This document shows, piece by piece, positions 45,579 through 55,059 of a DNA stretch of 64,000 nt. The number at the start of each line of letters is the position of its first letter. The first letter of the stretch is position 1. Made by a program: the position numbers and the translations under genes. A model generated the notes under the pieces. The model searched no databases, was not told the origin of the DNA, and worked only from the letters and a program-made list of their open reading frames with translations. Source of the DNA: Leptospira fluminis (GTDB taxonomy: Bacteria; Spirochaetota; Leptospiria; Leptospirales; Leptospiraceae); contig NZ_RQEV01000017.1 in the NCBI RefSeq assembly GCF_004771275.1, positions 129,044 to 193,043 of the forward strand, in the 5' to 3' direction.

Positions 45579-46535
45579 ATGATGATCATAAGCGACGGCA
45601 AGTGGGTTAAGGATTATTACGACGAAAACGAACTGCATTTTTACCGGAAGAGAAAATCCATATTCAAAAAAAAGACGAAATTCCAGGAAGTCGAATTGCT
45701 GGAATTGCCTGCGATAGGCGAAGTTCTAATCATAGACGAAGAACTACAATCCGCCAAAATGGACGAGCACATCTATCATGAGACCTTAGTCCATCCCGCC
45801 ATGATCTCCAACGAGAATCCGAAAAAGGTTCTGATACTCGGCGGCGGAGAAGGCGCCACGTTACGGGAAGTCTTGAAATACCAATCCGTGGAACTGGCAG
45901 TAATGGTGGACATAGACGCCGAGTTAGTCGAGTTCTTCCATCAGAATATGCCCCACTGGCATTTGGGGGCCTTTGACGACCCCAGAACGGTACTGGCGCT
46001 GATCGACGGAAAGGAGTATCTGAAGAATACGTCTCATCTGTTCGACGTGATCATCATCGATCTTACCTCCGGATTCACCGAAAGGATGCAGGAGGAATTC
46101 GAACCGATTTTGAATCTCTACTCGAAGGAGTTTTACGCTCTTTGCAAATCCAAACTCGCTCCGGACGGAATCGTCGCGGTCCAAGCCTTCGAACTCACTC
46201 CCTTGGATTGGTCGGAGCACGCGGTCCTTTATAGAACCCTTTCGAGCGCCTTTTCCCGGGTCACCAGTTATTCTACGTTTATACCTTCCTTTTATACGAA
46301 TTGGGGATTTCTCATCGCGTCGGATCACATAGAGAATTCCGAACTGAGTCCCGAGGAAGTGGAACATAGGATTCTGGAACGGGGTTTGACGAATAAACTC
46401 AGATCCTTTAGCGGACAAAATTTCCTAGGAATGAAAAGCATGCCCAAGGATCTGCAATCGAACCTGCGAAGACCGGGAACGGTGATAGAAGACAACAAAC
46501 CGATCAAAGTGTATCCCAAAGAGGATAACCAGTAG
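45579..46535 (+). CDS. speE: Spermidine synthase (polyamine aminopropyltransferase)
   Basis: About 318 residues from the ATG at 45579; the ATG at 45510 is in frame, but its extra 23 residues cover a hairpin and are not typical of the family. It has the family core: KFQEVELLEL, ETLVHPAMISN, then the AdoMet-like binding loop ILGGGEGATLREVLKY, VDIDAELVEF and the catalytic region VIIIDLTSGF. It transfers aminopropyl from decarboxylated AdoMet to putrescine, releasing methylthioadenosine. No speD or speA is nearby. The release of methylthioadenosine links it to mtnC at 42279-42998. Confidence 0.93.
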   Translation: MMIISDGKWVKDYYDENELHFYRKRKSIFKKKTKFQEVELLELPAIGEVLIIDEELQSAKMDEHIYHETLVHPAMISNENPKKVLILGGGEGATLREVLKYQSVELAVMVDIDAELVEFFHQNMPHWHLGAFDDPRTVLALIDGKEYLKNTSHLFDVIIIDLTSGFTERMQEEFEPILNLYSKEFYALCKSKLAPDGIVAVQAFELTPLDWSEHAVLYRTLSSAFSRVTSYSTFIPSFYTNWGFLIASDHIENSELSPEEVEHRILERGLTNKLRSFSGQNFLGMKSMPKDLQSNLRRPGTVIEDNKPIKVYPKEDNQ

Positions 46536-46665
46536 GTCCCAAGCCCTCATCATTCGGATTTCCGGCTCTGAAACCCTCCGAAACCTTCCCTCTCCGTCGT
46601 TCCGAATAATAAAAAAGCCGTTTCCGGCGGATCGAATCCTTCCGTATGTCCGATTTTCGATTTTT

Positions 46666-46695
46666 TTATAACTTAGGTATTTACCTAAGTTATAA
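46666..46695 (+). promoter_or_regulatory. ArsR operator 1, a 14-bp perfect inverted repeat
   Basis: TTATAACTTAGGTA (46666-46679) and TACCTAAGTTATAA (46682-46695) are perfect inverted arms around TT. The core is TTAGG-N6-CCTAA at 46673-46688. TATAAT at 46691-46696 overlaps the right arm and could be the -10 element, so binding would block RNA polymerase. Confidence 0.75.
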
Positions 46696-46707
46696 TCCGT
46701 GATATAC

Positions 46708-46723
46708 TTAGGCGAATGCCTAA
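46708..46723 (+). promoter_or_regulatory. ArsR operator 2, overlapping the start codon
   Basis: TTAGG (46708-46712) and CCTAA (46719-46723) flank 6 nt that contain the ATG of the ArsR gene (46716-46718). It has exactly the same TTAGG-N6-CCTAA core as operator 1, centre to centre 35 bp apart. Confidence 0.6.
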
Positions 46724-47063
46724 CAAAAGTAAACGTCTCGATAACCTATTCCATGCGTTGTCGGATCCGACTAGGCGCTCCGTATTGGAACGTCTCAGCA
46801 CGGGTCCTGCCTCGGTCGGGGAATTAGCAAGGCCCTTTAATATGGCCCTTCCTTCGCTGATGCAGCATTTGGACGTCTTGGAAAACTGCGTTTTGGTCAG
46901 ATCTCGAAAAGTAGGTCGCGTACGGACGTACGAACTCGCCGGCAAATCCCTATACGCGGGAGAACGGTGGTTCGTGCGCCAGAGAACTCTATGGGAGAAA
47001 CGGCTCAACCAACTTGACGGTTACTTGATGGATTTAAAGGAGAAACAGAATGACGGCACATGA
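46716..47063 (+). CDS. ArsR-family transcriptional regulator
   Basis: This 115-residue winged-helix protein has the opening [20 protein letters not shown] and the recognition region [24 protein letters not shown] wing with [10 protein letters not shown] follows, and the C-terminal helix is [20 protein letters not shown]. It lacks the CxC metal-site cysteines of ArsR/SmtB, so it belongs to the metal-free group often paired with SRPBCC proteins. The ATG lies inside operator 2 and there is no Shine-Dalgarno, so translation is probably near-leaderless and under autorepression. It overlaps the next gene by 14 nt. Confidence 0.93.
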   Translation: MPNKSKRLDNLFHALSDPTRRSVLERLSTGPASVGELARPFNMALPSLMQHLDVLENCVLVRSRKVGRVRTYELAGKSLYAGERWFVRQRTLWEKRLNQLDGYLMDLKEKQNDGT

Positions 47064-47541
47064 TTATTTTCAGCCCGATAAAAACAAAGATTTGGTCTTC
47101 GAACGAGCGATAGACGTCCCGAGAGAGCTCGTATGGTCCGCTTGGACCGATCCGAAACACGTCGTAAAGTGGTTTACCCCTGCCCCTTGGAGAACGGTGG
47201 ATTGCGAGATCGATTTAACGCCGGGCGGAATTTTCAGAACGGTTATGCGTTCGCCGGAAGGACAGGATTTCCCGAACATAGGTTGCTATTTGGAAATCGT
47301 GAAAAACGAAAGGTTGATTTGGACGGATATGCTTCAGCCGGGATACAGCCCTTCCCCTAACGGTTTTTTTACGGCCGTTCTCACGCTTGAAAAGCTGCCT
47401 CAGGGAACCAAATACAAGGTTCTAGCTCGCCATAAAGACGAGGAAACCCGAAAGAAACACGAGGATATGGGCTTTCACGACGGTTGGGGAAAAGCCTTAG
47501 ACCAGCTTATAGAACTTTGCAAAACGACCCTAAAGGCTTAA
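47050..47541 (+). CDS. SRPBCC/AHSA1-domain protein
   Basis: This 163-residue protein starts inside the ArsR gene. It has the AHSA1/START-like helix-grip fold: [48 protein letters not shown] and a C-terminal helix [16 protein letters not shown]. This ArsR plus SRPBCC arrangement is common; the domain binds a hydrophobic ligand, and the partner regulator may respond to its metabolism. The ligand is unknown. Translation is coupled to ArsR by the overlap. A strong bidirectional terminator follows. Confidence 0.92.
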   Translation: MTAHDYFQPDKNKDLVFERAIDVPRELVWSAWTDPKHVVKWFTPAPWRTVDCEIDLTPGGIFRTVMRSPEGQDFPNIGCYLEIVKNERLIWTDMLQPGYSPSPNGFFTAVLTLEKLPQGTKYKVLARHKDEETRKKHEDMGFHDGWGKALDQLIELCKTTLKA

Positions 47542-47548
47542 ATCTCCA

Positions 47549-47601
47549 ATCGGAGAAAAGGTCGTCTAAAATTCGAGGATTTAAGACGACCTTCCTCCGA
47601 T
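47549..47601. terminator. Bidirectional terminator
   Basis: Two stacked stems: ATCGGAG (47549-47555) with CTCCGAT (47595-47601), and AAGGTCGTCT (47558-47567) with AGACGACCTT (47584-47593). It separates the convergent SRPBCC and CzcA-like genes. Confidence 0.75.
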
Positions 47602-47650
47602 CCTGTACGGGTTATCCCCGCTGACCGAAGATCCGGCGAGACGGCCGGAA

Positions 47651-50600
47651 TCATTTTTTGGATTTACTTTTCTTTAATGTCCCGGAAGACCTACGGTTCG
47701 TTTGGATGGAGCGGCTCGTTCTAGTATCGACGTTAGATTCGTTATCATCTCCTAACGCTTCCGGATGAAGGAATAGGGAAACATCCGAAGTGGAAAGAAC
47801 CTTAGCCTGCTTTTCCTCTCTTCCTCGCATCACCAGAATGTAAAGGCTCGGCATAACCGTTAGCACCAAAAATAAAGCCGATGTCAGACCTCCCACCATT
47901 ACGGTAGCCAAAGGTCTTTGGACGTCGGATCCCACCCCGGTCGCCATAGTTGCCGGAATCAGACCCAAGAGAGCCAGAAGCATGGTCATCAAACGAGGAC
48001 GCAATTGACTGACTGCGGAAGCGGTCGCCGCGTCCATGACGTTCATCTTCGGAACCCCGGCAACCTGACCGTGTAAATAATGATTCGCTTTAGAAACGAA
48101 AAGGATTCCCGCCATCGTCGCTATTCCGAAAAGGGAAATGAATCCCACTCCGGCGGAAACGTTGAAATAATACCCGCGAATCAAAAGCGCATAGATCCCT
48201 CCGATTAGGGAAAGAGGGATACAGGAAAGCGCTACGAATACTGAACGGAGATCCCTATAAAGAAGATACAACAGACCGAAAATAATCCCGATCGTTAATG
48301 GAATTACGATCGCCAATTGCTTTCCGACCCGGGCCAGGTTCTCGTATTGGCCGCCGTACTTCACCTCGTAACCTTCCGGGAATTTCACTTCCTTCTGGAC
48401 CCTTTTCTGAAGTTCGGCGACGAAACCTCCTTGGTCCCTTCCCCTAACGTTCAGACGCACCGTAACCGTCCTCTTACCGTCCTGACGGAAGATCATCGTG
48501 GGGGAATCCTCTTGTGTTATATCGGACAATTCGGAGAGCGGAATTCTTTCTCCATTGGGAGAAATGATCGGAATTCGGGCGATCTCCCTGGCCGATTCGC
48601 GGTAATCCTTGGCAAAACGGGCAACGATTCCGAATAGGGCACGCTCTTTCGGAGGACTATCCATAGGTCCTTCGTACAGATAACTGATGGGTTCCATCCC
48701 TACCGCCGCCTCTATCACTTGCTGGATATCGTTCACGTTGATTCCGTATCTGGCCGCTACATCCCGCTTGAGGCGGATCACAAGCTGAGGAGCAGGTCCT
48801 TCCTGTTCGATCCCGTATTCGCTGGCGCCTTTCATTTCGGACACGATCTTAAGGATTTGGTCCGCCAAATCCCGCATGATTCTCATATCATGTCCGGATA
48901 CGAAGACGGCCAAATCCGCGATGGTTCCCATGATGGCTTCCGAAAGGTTGTCCATGATCGGCTGGGAGAAACTGACTCTGACCCCCGGCAAGCCCTCTTC
49001 GAGCTCGTTCCGCATTCGGATCAATAGTTGCTCCTTCGTGATCTTTTCCTTCCACATTTTATAGTCTTTTAATCCGACGTAAACTTCCAACCGGTTCGGA
49101 GGCAGGGGGTCGGTACCGTCGTCGTTCCTTCCGTATTGGGAAAGAATCGTTTCGACCATCTCGTTTTTATAAATGATCTTTCTAACCTTAGGAACGAACT
49201 TCTTCGCCTCGGGCAAGGAGATACCTACCGGGAAGTACAACCTTAAAGTGAATCCGCCCTCGTCGAGAGAAGGCAGGAATTCCGTTCCGAGAGTCATGAA
49301 GCCTACGACCAAAAGTCCGCCTACCGTGGTAAATGCGATGGCCACGACCCGTTTGGATCTCACGACCAAAAAATGTACGATTTTTTCGTACGTGGTTTCG
49401 ATCCAATGGTAGATCGGATTGTGCCATTCGATCGGACCGGGATTCTTCGATTCGAAATATGTTCTGTAGAAGTACGACATCAGAACCGGAACGATGGTCA
49501 TTGTGAACAATAGGGCCCCGAAAATCGCGAAAGAGAGCGTAAAGGCCATAGGCTTGAACAGCCTTCCTTCTATCCTTTCGAAGGAGAAGATCGGAAGGTA
49601 AGCGAGTATGATGATCAAAATGGCAAAGAGAATTTCCGTCGCAACCTCGGAAGCGCAATCCATCGTAAATCGGATGATTCCCTTTTGCTTTTCCTGCTCG
49701 GTCGCATTCTTGTAGCGGCGCATGATGTTTTCCACCATAACCACGGCGCTATCCACCACGATGCCGAAATCCACCGCTCCCAAAGAAAGTAAGCTCGCGG
49801 AAATTCCGGATGCGTTCATCATCGTAAAGGAGAACAAAAGTGCGAACGGTATCGTCGCGACCACCACGAGGGAAGCTCGAATGCTCCCGATAAAGAAAAT
49901 CACCACTAAACTGACTACGGCGATCCCCTCGAGCAGTGTGGTACCGACGGTTCTAAGAGTGTATTGGACCAGGTCCCCTCTGTCGTAAGTAGTGCGGAGA
50001 CGGGTTCCGTGCGGCATGTATTTTTCGTTGATCTCTTGAACCTTAGCCCTGGTTCTTTCCAAGAAAGCGTTCGGTTCCACCCAACGTCTCATCGCCACGA
50101 GTCCCTGAACGGCGGAATCCACGTCGATCAATCCTTCCTGGTCGTTCTGAATCGTATAACCTAAAATACCGCTCGGTATGGGCGGAGCTACTTCCACAGT
50201 TCCGATGTTTTTGATGAAAACGGGGACCCCGTTCAGATTCTTTACTACGATATCTTCTATCTGACTGATGTCGCGGATGGCTCCCAAAGATCGGATCGGC
50301 AGGGACTGCTCCCCTTGTAATAGGAAGTTTCCCCCGGTGTTCAAGTTGTTATTCTGGACCGCTTCGATCACGTCGGAGACGGTCGCCTGGTAACGGATCA
50401 GACTTTCCGGATTCATTACGATGTGGAATTGTTTCGGCAATCCTCCGAAGGTCACGACGTCTGCGATTCCGGAGATCTGGAGCATCTTAGGCATGACGAT
50501 CCAGTCCTGAATGCTACGCAACTCCATAGGGGTATGGGTTCCCGTCGTGGATTCGACGACGTAACGGTAAACTTCTCCCACCGGGGAACTCATGGGAGCC

Positions 50601-50986
50601 AGCGTAGGACTCACTTCTTCCGGAATCGTAGCATCCCGAACTTTTTCCATCAAGCGCATCCTGGCGAAGTAATCGTCCGTTCCCTCTTCGAATACGAATT
50701 GAAACACGACCAGTCCGTTGATGGTTCTGGACCTACGAACGATTACGTTCGGAGTGGAGTGCAATACCCTTTCGATCGGCATCGTCACCCTTTCTTCGAC
50801 TTCCAACGTCGCCTTACCGGGAAACTTGGCGACCAAGCGAACCTGAGTGTCCGCTATATCCGAATAGGCTTCTTTCCTGATATCGATCCAGGACCAGATT
50901 CCCACAAGTAAAGCGGCGACTCCCGCCACCAACGCAAGCAGCCTATGAGTAAGAGCCGCTTCGACAACGCTGTTTATGATCTTCAT
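47651..50986 (-). CDS. czcA: Heavy-metal RND efflux pump, inner-membrane subunit (CzcA/CusA type)
   Basis: This 1111-residue protein has the two-fold RND layout with twelve membrane helices and two large periplasmic loops. The TM4 motif [15 protein letters not shown] contains the Asp/Asp/Glu proton-relay pattern of heavy-metal-exporting RND pumps. The GEVYRYVVE and [21 protein letters not shown] segments are also CzcA-like. The C-terminal tail of about 65 residues is charged. It expels divalent or monovalent metal ions through an adaptor and a channel. Neither lies next to it; the CzcB/CzcC-like pair at 11353-13979 is the only candidate in the window. Metal specificity unknown. Confidence 0.93.
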   Translation of the reverse strand: MKIINSVVEAALTHRLLALVAGVAALLVGIWSWIDIRKEAYSDIADTQVRLVAKFPGKATLEVEERVTMPIERVLHSTPNVIVRRSRTINGLVVFQFVFEEGTDDYFARMRLMEKVRDATIPEEVSPTLAPMSSPVGEVYRYVVESTTGTHTPMELRSIQDWIVMPKMLQISGIADVVTFGGLPKQFHIVMNPESLIRYQATVSDVIEAVQNNNLNTGGNFLLQGEQSLPIRSLGAIRDISQIEDIVVKNLNGVPVFIKNIGTVEVAPPIPSGILGYTIQNDQEGLIDVDSAVQGLVAMRRWVEPNAFLERTRAKVQEINEKYMPHGTRLRTTYDRGDLVQYTLRTVGTTLLEGIAVVSLVVIFFIGSIRASLVVVATIPFALLFSFTMMNASGISASLLSLGAVDFGIVVDSAVVMVENIMRRYKNATEQEKQKGIIRFTMDCASEVATEILFAILIIILAYLPIFSFERIEGRLFKPMAFTLSFAIFGALLFTMTIVPVLMSYFYRTYFESKNPGPIEWHNPIYHWIETTYEKIVHFLVVRSKRVVAIAFTTVGGLLVVGFMTLGTEFLPSLDEGGFTLRLYFPVGISLPEAKKFVPKVRKIIYKNEMVETILSQYGRNDDGTDPLPPNRLEVYVGLKDYKMWKEKITKEQLLIRMRNELEEGLPGVRVSFSQPIMDNLSEAIMGTIADLAVFVSGHDMRIMRDLADQILKIVSEMKGASEYGIEQEGPAPQLVIRLKRDVAARYGINVNDIQQVIEAAVGMEPISYLYEGPMDSPPKERALFGIVARFAKDYRESAREIARIPIISPNGERIPLSELSDITQEDSPTMIFRQDGKRTVTVRLNVRGRDQGGFVAELQKRVQKEVKFPEGYEVKYGGQYENLARVGKQLAIVIPLTIGIIFGLLYLLYRDLRSVFVALSCIPLSLIGGIYALLIRGYYFNVSAGVGFISLFGIATMAGILFVSKANHYLHGQVAGVPKMNVMDAATASAVSQLRPRLMTMLLALLGLIPATMATGVGSDVQRPLATVMVGGLTSALFLVLTVMPSLYILVMRGREEKQAKVLSTSDVSLFLHPEALGDDNESNVDTRTSRSIQTNRRSSGTLKKSKSKK

Positions 50987-51149
50987 CTCGAATTACCAAA
51001 CTATAAAAGGAACTTTCGATCCATTATAAAAATTAAAAATATAGCTCCAAGCGCCCGATCGAAAAACCTAGGATCCGGCCCTTTCGCTGGAAGGAAAACG
51101 ATCCTTTATCGATGATAAGAATGCACCCTTCCCCTTTGTATCAAAGAGA

Positions 51150-51521
51150 TTAAATCGCAACCGGAGGGGGGATGTTCAGAAGAAGAGAGGAAATAAGACG
51201 GGTATACGAATAAGAGCTGAAGAGAACGGGACAAAAATGACGAAGGGTTTCGAGAGAATCCGATCCGACCAGGACCTCGCAGAAATAGTCCATAAAATCG
51301 AATCTATTTCTGAAAGAAAAGGCAAAATGACGGGAATGTTCTCCCGATATCGACTCTACGGAATGGCTCTTGGCGACCTCAGAATTCGCGGCAAAAGGCG
51401 GTTCCCCCTGGTCCAATCCGATCAGGGTCAAATCCGCGACTCCGTCCTGCTTCGTCGGACACAGGGTAATCGTCGCGAGTAGAACGATTATCACCCTCTG
51501 TAAAAAGATTCTTTGCACCAT
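51150..51521 (-). CDS. Small exported protein upstream of the metal pump
   Basis: This 123-residue open frame has a hydrophobic signal (FLQRVIIVLLATITLCPT) and a body with several His and Cys residues (SGEHSRHF, DYFCEVL, RHFCPVLF). It ends in a hydrophobic Pro-rich tail (SSLLLNIPPP). It lies 163 nt upstream of the czcA start on the same strand, a place where small periplasmic metal-handling proteins such as CzcI are found in other bacteria. Homology to those is not proven here. Start chosen at the first Met with a downstream signal. Confidence 0.5.
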   Translation of the reverse strand: MVQRIFLQRVIIVLLATITLCPTKQDGVADLTLIGLDQGEPPFAANSEVAKSHSVESISGEHSRHFAFSFRNRFDFMDYFCEVLVGSDSLETLRHFCPVLFSSYSYTRLISSLLLNIPPPVAI

Positions 51522-51952
51522 TTTCTACATTTTGAACAGGTCAAATCCGTGCAAGCCTTTTTCGGACCGTATGAGCCGGTGGAAGTGAAGGAAGGCGCAA
51601 GGTTCGCACCTAACATCCTCTAAGGGACGGAGATTTTTCCCCATCGATCCCGGCTTACGAGACACCTCTCAAGGAATACTCCGAAATCTTCCTTAGCCTT
51701 TTTTCGACCGGAGGCGAATAACGTTAACCTTTGGTCCGGTGAATTCTATACCTTCGGATATATAAAGTAATTAGAAGAAGGTCGAACATGCTCTCGTTGA
51801 TAAACGAAGGTCTACAAAAATATCCGATCTCAACCGGAGTCTAAATTAGATTGCATACAATAATTTTAAATTTTTGGAAAGTATAAGAGAACAAAAGTCT
51901 AAGCTGTAGAGGTTGATGGTTCCACCGATAAAAAGAAACCGAGGAGGACCAA
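51522..51952. other. Intergenic region, no supported gene
   Basis: The 431 nt hold no convincing open frame. Short ones such as an 18-codon frame from 51788 are not credible. A GAGGAGG ribosome site near 51940 serves the next gene. Confidence 0.5.
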
Positions 51953-52753
51953 ATGTCAAACCTACGACCGCTTGAAAAATATACGCTCTTGTTCCTGGTT
52001 TTTATCGGAGTATTTGCCTGCCAGAACATCACACTCCAAACTCCGATAGATAGATCGAGTTCCTCCGACACAGTCGACAACCCGATTCGAAATGCCGCCA
52101 TCATGTATCTGATCGCCGATCAGATAGCGTTAACCCCGGACGAGTGCACGAAGACCTACATTACTACGAATCTAGTTTGGCCGCTTCCTGCAAATTACGG
52201 AAGAATTTCTTCTGAGACGCGTAATTTCCAGACCATCATAGGAATCGACTCTACGATCGACATAGCAAGCCAATATCCTAATTTTCTAAATCCCGAAACC
52301 ACGTTCTCCGTAGCGGTGGGAGGCAATACCGCATGCGACGCGATCACTCAGTTCAACTCGATTAAGACTCCGAACCCGCAAAACTTCGTCATTTCGAGCG
52401 CGGACGGAAACGGACTTTTGCACGGAATCCGTGCGGACGACAGCGTCAAAACGACGATCAGGCTCGTGTCGAAAATTCGCAGCCGGTGGCCGAACGTAAA
52501 GGTTGCAGTCGTAGGCGTACACCCTACAAGATTACAGGGAATTAATTCCGTTAAGGATTATACGAACTCGCAAATAGCGACCTATCTTAAATCATTAACA
52601 CACACTTGCTATTATGATCCGATGCCCTTATTCGGTGTGGGACCGGGAGAATCCGCTCCGGCGTCGTTAATGTTGGATTCCATACATTACAACGGGAACA
52701 TCTCTTTTCAGATTAAGGAAAAGCTGAGGGAAAACTGCGAGATTTCCATTTAA
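51953..52753 (+). CDS. SGNH-hydrolase-like lipoprotein
   Basis: This 266-residue protein has the signal LLFLVFIGVFAC, Cys about residue 23, for lipid attachment. The body shows an SGNH-like order: IIGIDSTID near residue 97 as a block I variant, VAVGGNTACDAI as block III (Gly-Asn) and DSIHYNG near the C-terminus as block V (Asp-x-x-His). The nucleophile Ser in GIDS is in the expected place, so an esterase role is plausible. It also carries several Cys residues. GAGGAGG precedes the ATG. Classification rests on motif order only. Confidence 0.65.
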   Translation: MSNLRPLEKYTLLFLVFIGVFACQNITLQTPIDRSSSSDTVDNPIRNAAIMYLIADQIALTPDECTKTYITTNLVWPLPANYGRISSETRNFQTIIGIDSTIDIASQYPNFLNPETTFSVAVGGNTACDAITQFNSIKTPNPQNFVISSADGNGLLHGIRADDSVKTTIRLVSKIRSRWPNVKVAVVGVHPTRLQGINSVKDYTNSQIATYLKSLTHTCYYDPMPLFGVGPGESAPASLMLDSIHYNGNISFQIKEKLRENCEISI

Positions 52754-52827
52754 GACGGAAACGTTCTCCTCCCGTTCGGAAAAATCCTACGATACGGAAG
52801 TAAAATATTCGAAAAAAGGAAAGTAGA

Positions 52828-52854
52828 TATATGCCGCGCGGAAAGCGGCATATA
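52828..52854 (-). terminator. Terminator hairpin of the phasin-like gene
   Basis: TATATGCCGC (52828-52837) pairs with GCGGCATATA (52845-52854) around a 7-nt loop. On the minus strand a pyrimidine-rich stretch with TTTTTT follows. It lies beyond the phasin-like stop at 52883. Confidence 0.65.
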
Positions 52855-52882
52855 CGCGTTGGTTATCTTCGAAGACTTATGT

Positions 52883-53200
52883 CTACGGTTTCTTCTTTTC
52901 CATCTTTTGTTGAGGAATGGCTCCTTCCTTCGAGCTGATCCTTTGAAAAGATTCGGAAAATTTGGAACGGATATCCGTCCAATTTTTTTCGATAGTCGTA
53001 TTCGTTTGGACGACGCTATCGACGATTTTCGTAGCTAAATCCCGGAGCCGGACGGAAGATTCGCTGCTGTCTGAAGCACCTTTTGCGACCAACTCCTCGA
53101 ATTTCTTGGTCATAGACGCTTTCGTCTTGTCCACCTCCGCTTGTCCTGTCCGAACGATTCCGATTCCCGCATTTACGAGTGTCATCATTTCAAGAGCCAT
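52883..53200 (-). CDS. Phasin-related protein
   Basis: This 105-residue, mostly helical protein has the start MALEMMTLVNAGIGIVRTGQ, then a Lys/Glu-rich amphipathic helix (EVDKTKASMTKKFEELVAKG) and a second helix (VRLRDLATKIVDSVVQTNTTIEKNW). It ends in a basic tail. This layout is that of phasin-related small proteins common in Leptospira. Phasins coat polyhydroxyalkanoate granules, but related proteins also act in other roles. No PHA synthase is in the window. A GGAGG site and a good sigma-70-like promoter lie upstream. Predicted cytoplasmic. Confidence 0.82.
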   Translation of the reverse strand: MALEMMTLVNAGIGIVRTGQAEVDKTKASMTKKFEELVAKGASDSSESSVRLRDLATKIVDSVVQTNTTIEKNWTDIRSKFSESFQRISSKEGAIPQQKMEKKKP

Positions 53201-53228
53201 TTCGATCCTCCGAATTTAAGATTCTGAG

Positions 53229-53257
53229 TTTATAATCCGTTTAGATAGAGTGGTCAA
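53229..53257 (-). promoter_or_regulatory. Sigma-70-like promoter of the phasin-related gene
   Basis: On the minus strand TTGACC (53252-53257) and TATAAA (53229-53234) are separated by exactly 17 nt, about 29 nt upstream of the start codon. GGAGG lies between promoter and ATG. Confidence 0.6.
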
Positions 53258-53680
53258 TAAAATTTGAAGGCCGAACGAAAAATCGGGAATGAATTCAATT
53301 CATTTAACAAATCAAAGACAGAATGAGTGTAACAAAAACGACTACAAAGTATCCGAATGATTCCTTTCAGATTCGATGATTTATCGATAAACTTTATATC
53401 TGAAACGAAGATATAACGGAAAAGTAAGGAAAATGTACGCATTTCGCGCGTTAGATGGTACGGGAATGATAAGAACGAATTCCGGGGAAACCGATAAACA
53501 TCACGCAAGCCCCCGAGCATGAGAATTACCGGATCAATCCGTTCTCGACGGATTTCTCTAGAGCGGACGAGTTAGAATAAAAATGAATTCACCCTAATCG
53601 GACGGAGATTCTCTAAAATTCGCTCCGTTTCCGACCGCTCTTGAAAAAAAGTCCGAACAGAACTGTTGAATCATTATTGT

Positions 53681-53806
53681 ATGGATGAGTTTCTATTTCA
53701 AGTTTTCGGCTTCCTAGTCGGCATCTTAGCCTTCTTCGGAATGCATTACGGATTTGTGGCGGCCGAAAAACGTAAGCTCCAAAAAAGGGATATCGATCGG
53801 AAATAA
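53681..53806 (+). CDS. Candidate 41-residue single-span membrane protein
   Basis: ATG at 53681 opens 41 codons ending TAA at 53804-53806. The protein has an acidic N-terminus, one hydrophobic helix (FQVFGFLVGILAFFGMHYG), then a basic tail (EKRKLQKRDIDRK), the expected charge pattern for a small inner-membrane protein with its C-terminus in the cytoplasm. No clear ribosome site is visible, and the length is small enough for chance, so confidence is limited. It lies just ahead of the convergent epimerase gene. Confidence 0.4.
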   Translation: MDEFLFQVFGFLVGILAFFGMHYGFVAAEKRKLQKRDIDRK

Positions 53807-53852
53807 GGCGGCGGACTCGATCAGGATTCGGAAGTTCGCCGGAGAATTTTTC

Positions 53853-54926
53853 CTAATTCGACGAAACTTTCGAACCTACTCCTTTGGCCCTTTGATCGGT
53901 CCAACTAGTATAATGATCGACGAACGTTTCCTCAGCCGGTCTGTAATTGACCCCCAACTCGTCGATACTTCGCTTATTGTCCGTTAAAAACCGTATTCCA
54001 AAATGTTTTTTCATAAAATCCCGATTCAATCCGAAAAACGGGCCTACCAACATGGCCGCCCAATTCGGCACTTGAAACTTCGGCAGCAAATACGGGCGTC
54101 GATGGACGTTTCGAATCGCGTTTGCCATTTCCAGGAGGGAAGACATCTCTTTATGGGCCAATATAAAACGCCCTTTCGCGTTCGTATTTTCGCCCGCTCT
54201 AATATGCGCGATAGCAAGGTCGCGAACGTCTACTATAGTAAAACTTAGATTTGCGGCACCGTAAAAGAAATATCCTTTCAGCAGTTCTTCCATAAGAGAA
54301 AGACTACCGGACTCGGACGAGGAAGTAAGCGAGGGTCCCAAGACCAAACCCGGGCAGATCACGACCATGCTCCAGCGTTTCTGTTCCTCGAACATATTCC
54401 ATGCGAGCTTCTCCGCCATAACCTTCGAATAATGATACGGCTGGTTCTCAAGATTGCTTGAGGTATTGAAATATTCCTCCGATAAAATCCGATCTTTCAT
54501 ATCGAATACGTCGATATAATCTCCGAATATTGCGCCGACCGTGGAAGTAAGAACGACTCTGGATACGGAAGGAGTATTGTTAACGGAATCCAATACGTTC
54601 TTCGTTCCCATCAAGGCAGGGACGAGCATTTGGTTCTGCCCGTCGACGATCTTCTCCGGAAGCAAAAAAGGAGAAGCGACATGATACACGATTTCGCAAT
54701 CCTTCATCGCGGAGCCGAAGGATTCCAATTTCAGCAGATCGGCTTCGAAGATTTTCAAGCGGTCCGGAAATTTTTTCTGCAATTCCATTAACGGCTGCGT
54801 TTTTGCGAAATTCCCGATATTTCTAACGGTCGTATGAACGATATCGTTTCCTTCCGTTAACAACTCGTGAACCAGTCGGCTCCCGATATATCCGCTACCG
54901 CCGGTTACCAAAACTTTTTTAGGCAT
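53853..54926 (-). CDS. NAD-dependent epimerase/dehydratase family protein
   Basis: This 357-residue extended SDR opens VLVTGGSGYIGSRLVHELL (Rossmann GxxGxxG) and has the catalytic YHYSK (Tyr about 167, Lys about 171) with the Ser in VVLTSTVGAIFG. The pattern resembles dihydroflavonol-4-reductase/cinnamoyl-CoA-reductase-like and 3-beta-HSD-like enzymes rather than sugar epimerases. Substrate unknown. It lies downstream of a TetR-like palindrome, and no pathway gene is adjacent. The N-terminal boundary is clear. Confidence 0.88.
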   Translation of the reverse strand: MPKKVLVTGGSGYIGSRLVHELLTEGNDIVHTTVRNIGNFAKTQPLMELQKKFPDRLKIFEADLLKLESFGSAMKDCEIVYHVASPFLLPEKIVDGQNQMLVPALMGTKNVLDSVNNTPSVSRVVLTSTVGAIFGDYIDVFDMKDRILSEEYFNTSSNLENQPYHYSKVMAEKLAWNMFEEQKRWSMVVICPGLVLGPSLTSSSESGSLSLMEELLKGYFFYGAANLSFTIVDVRDLAIAHIRAGENTNAKGRFILAHKEMSSLLEMANAIRNVHRRPYLLPKFQVPNWAAMLVGPFFGLNRDFMKKHFGIRFLTDNKRSIDELGVNYRPAEETFVDHYTSWTDQRAKGVGSKVSSN

Positions 54927-55018
54927 CTCCGAAGACCTCTTATAATAAGCGAAGGACGACTTAGATTCGCGTCCCGATTCTATGCGATTTTAAATTAGAG
55001 AAAAAGATAATCCAAATA

Positions 55019-55034
55019 GTGAGCATTCGCTCGC
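55019..55034. promoter_or_regulatory. Weak TetR-like palindrome upstream of the epimerase gene
   Basis: GAGC (55021-55024) and GCTC (55029-55032) flank ATTC, with the flanking bases partly symmetric. It lies about 95 nt upstream of the epimerase ATG. The arms are short, so the call is weak. Confidence 0.3.
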
Positions 55035-55059
55035 TTTTGTAAAGTAAAAATTGAATCAA

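Noticed and set aside
51788..51844. 18-codon open frame in the intergenic region ahead of the SGNH-like lipoprotein
   Set aside because: Too short, not protein-like, and no supporting signal beyond a purine-rich stretch.
53254..53520. 88-residue minus-strand frame upstream of the phasin-like gene
   Set aside because: Spans the strong promoter, has no ribosome site and no protein-like pattern.
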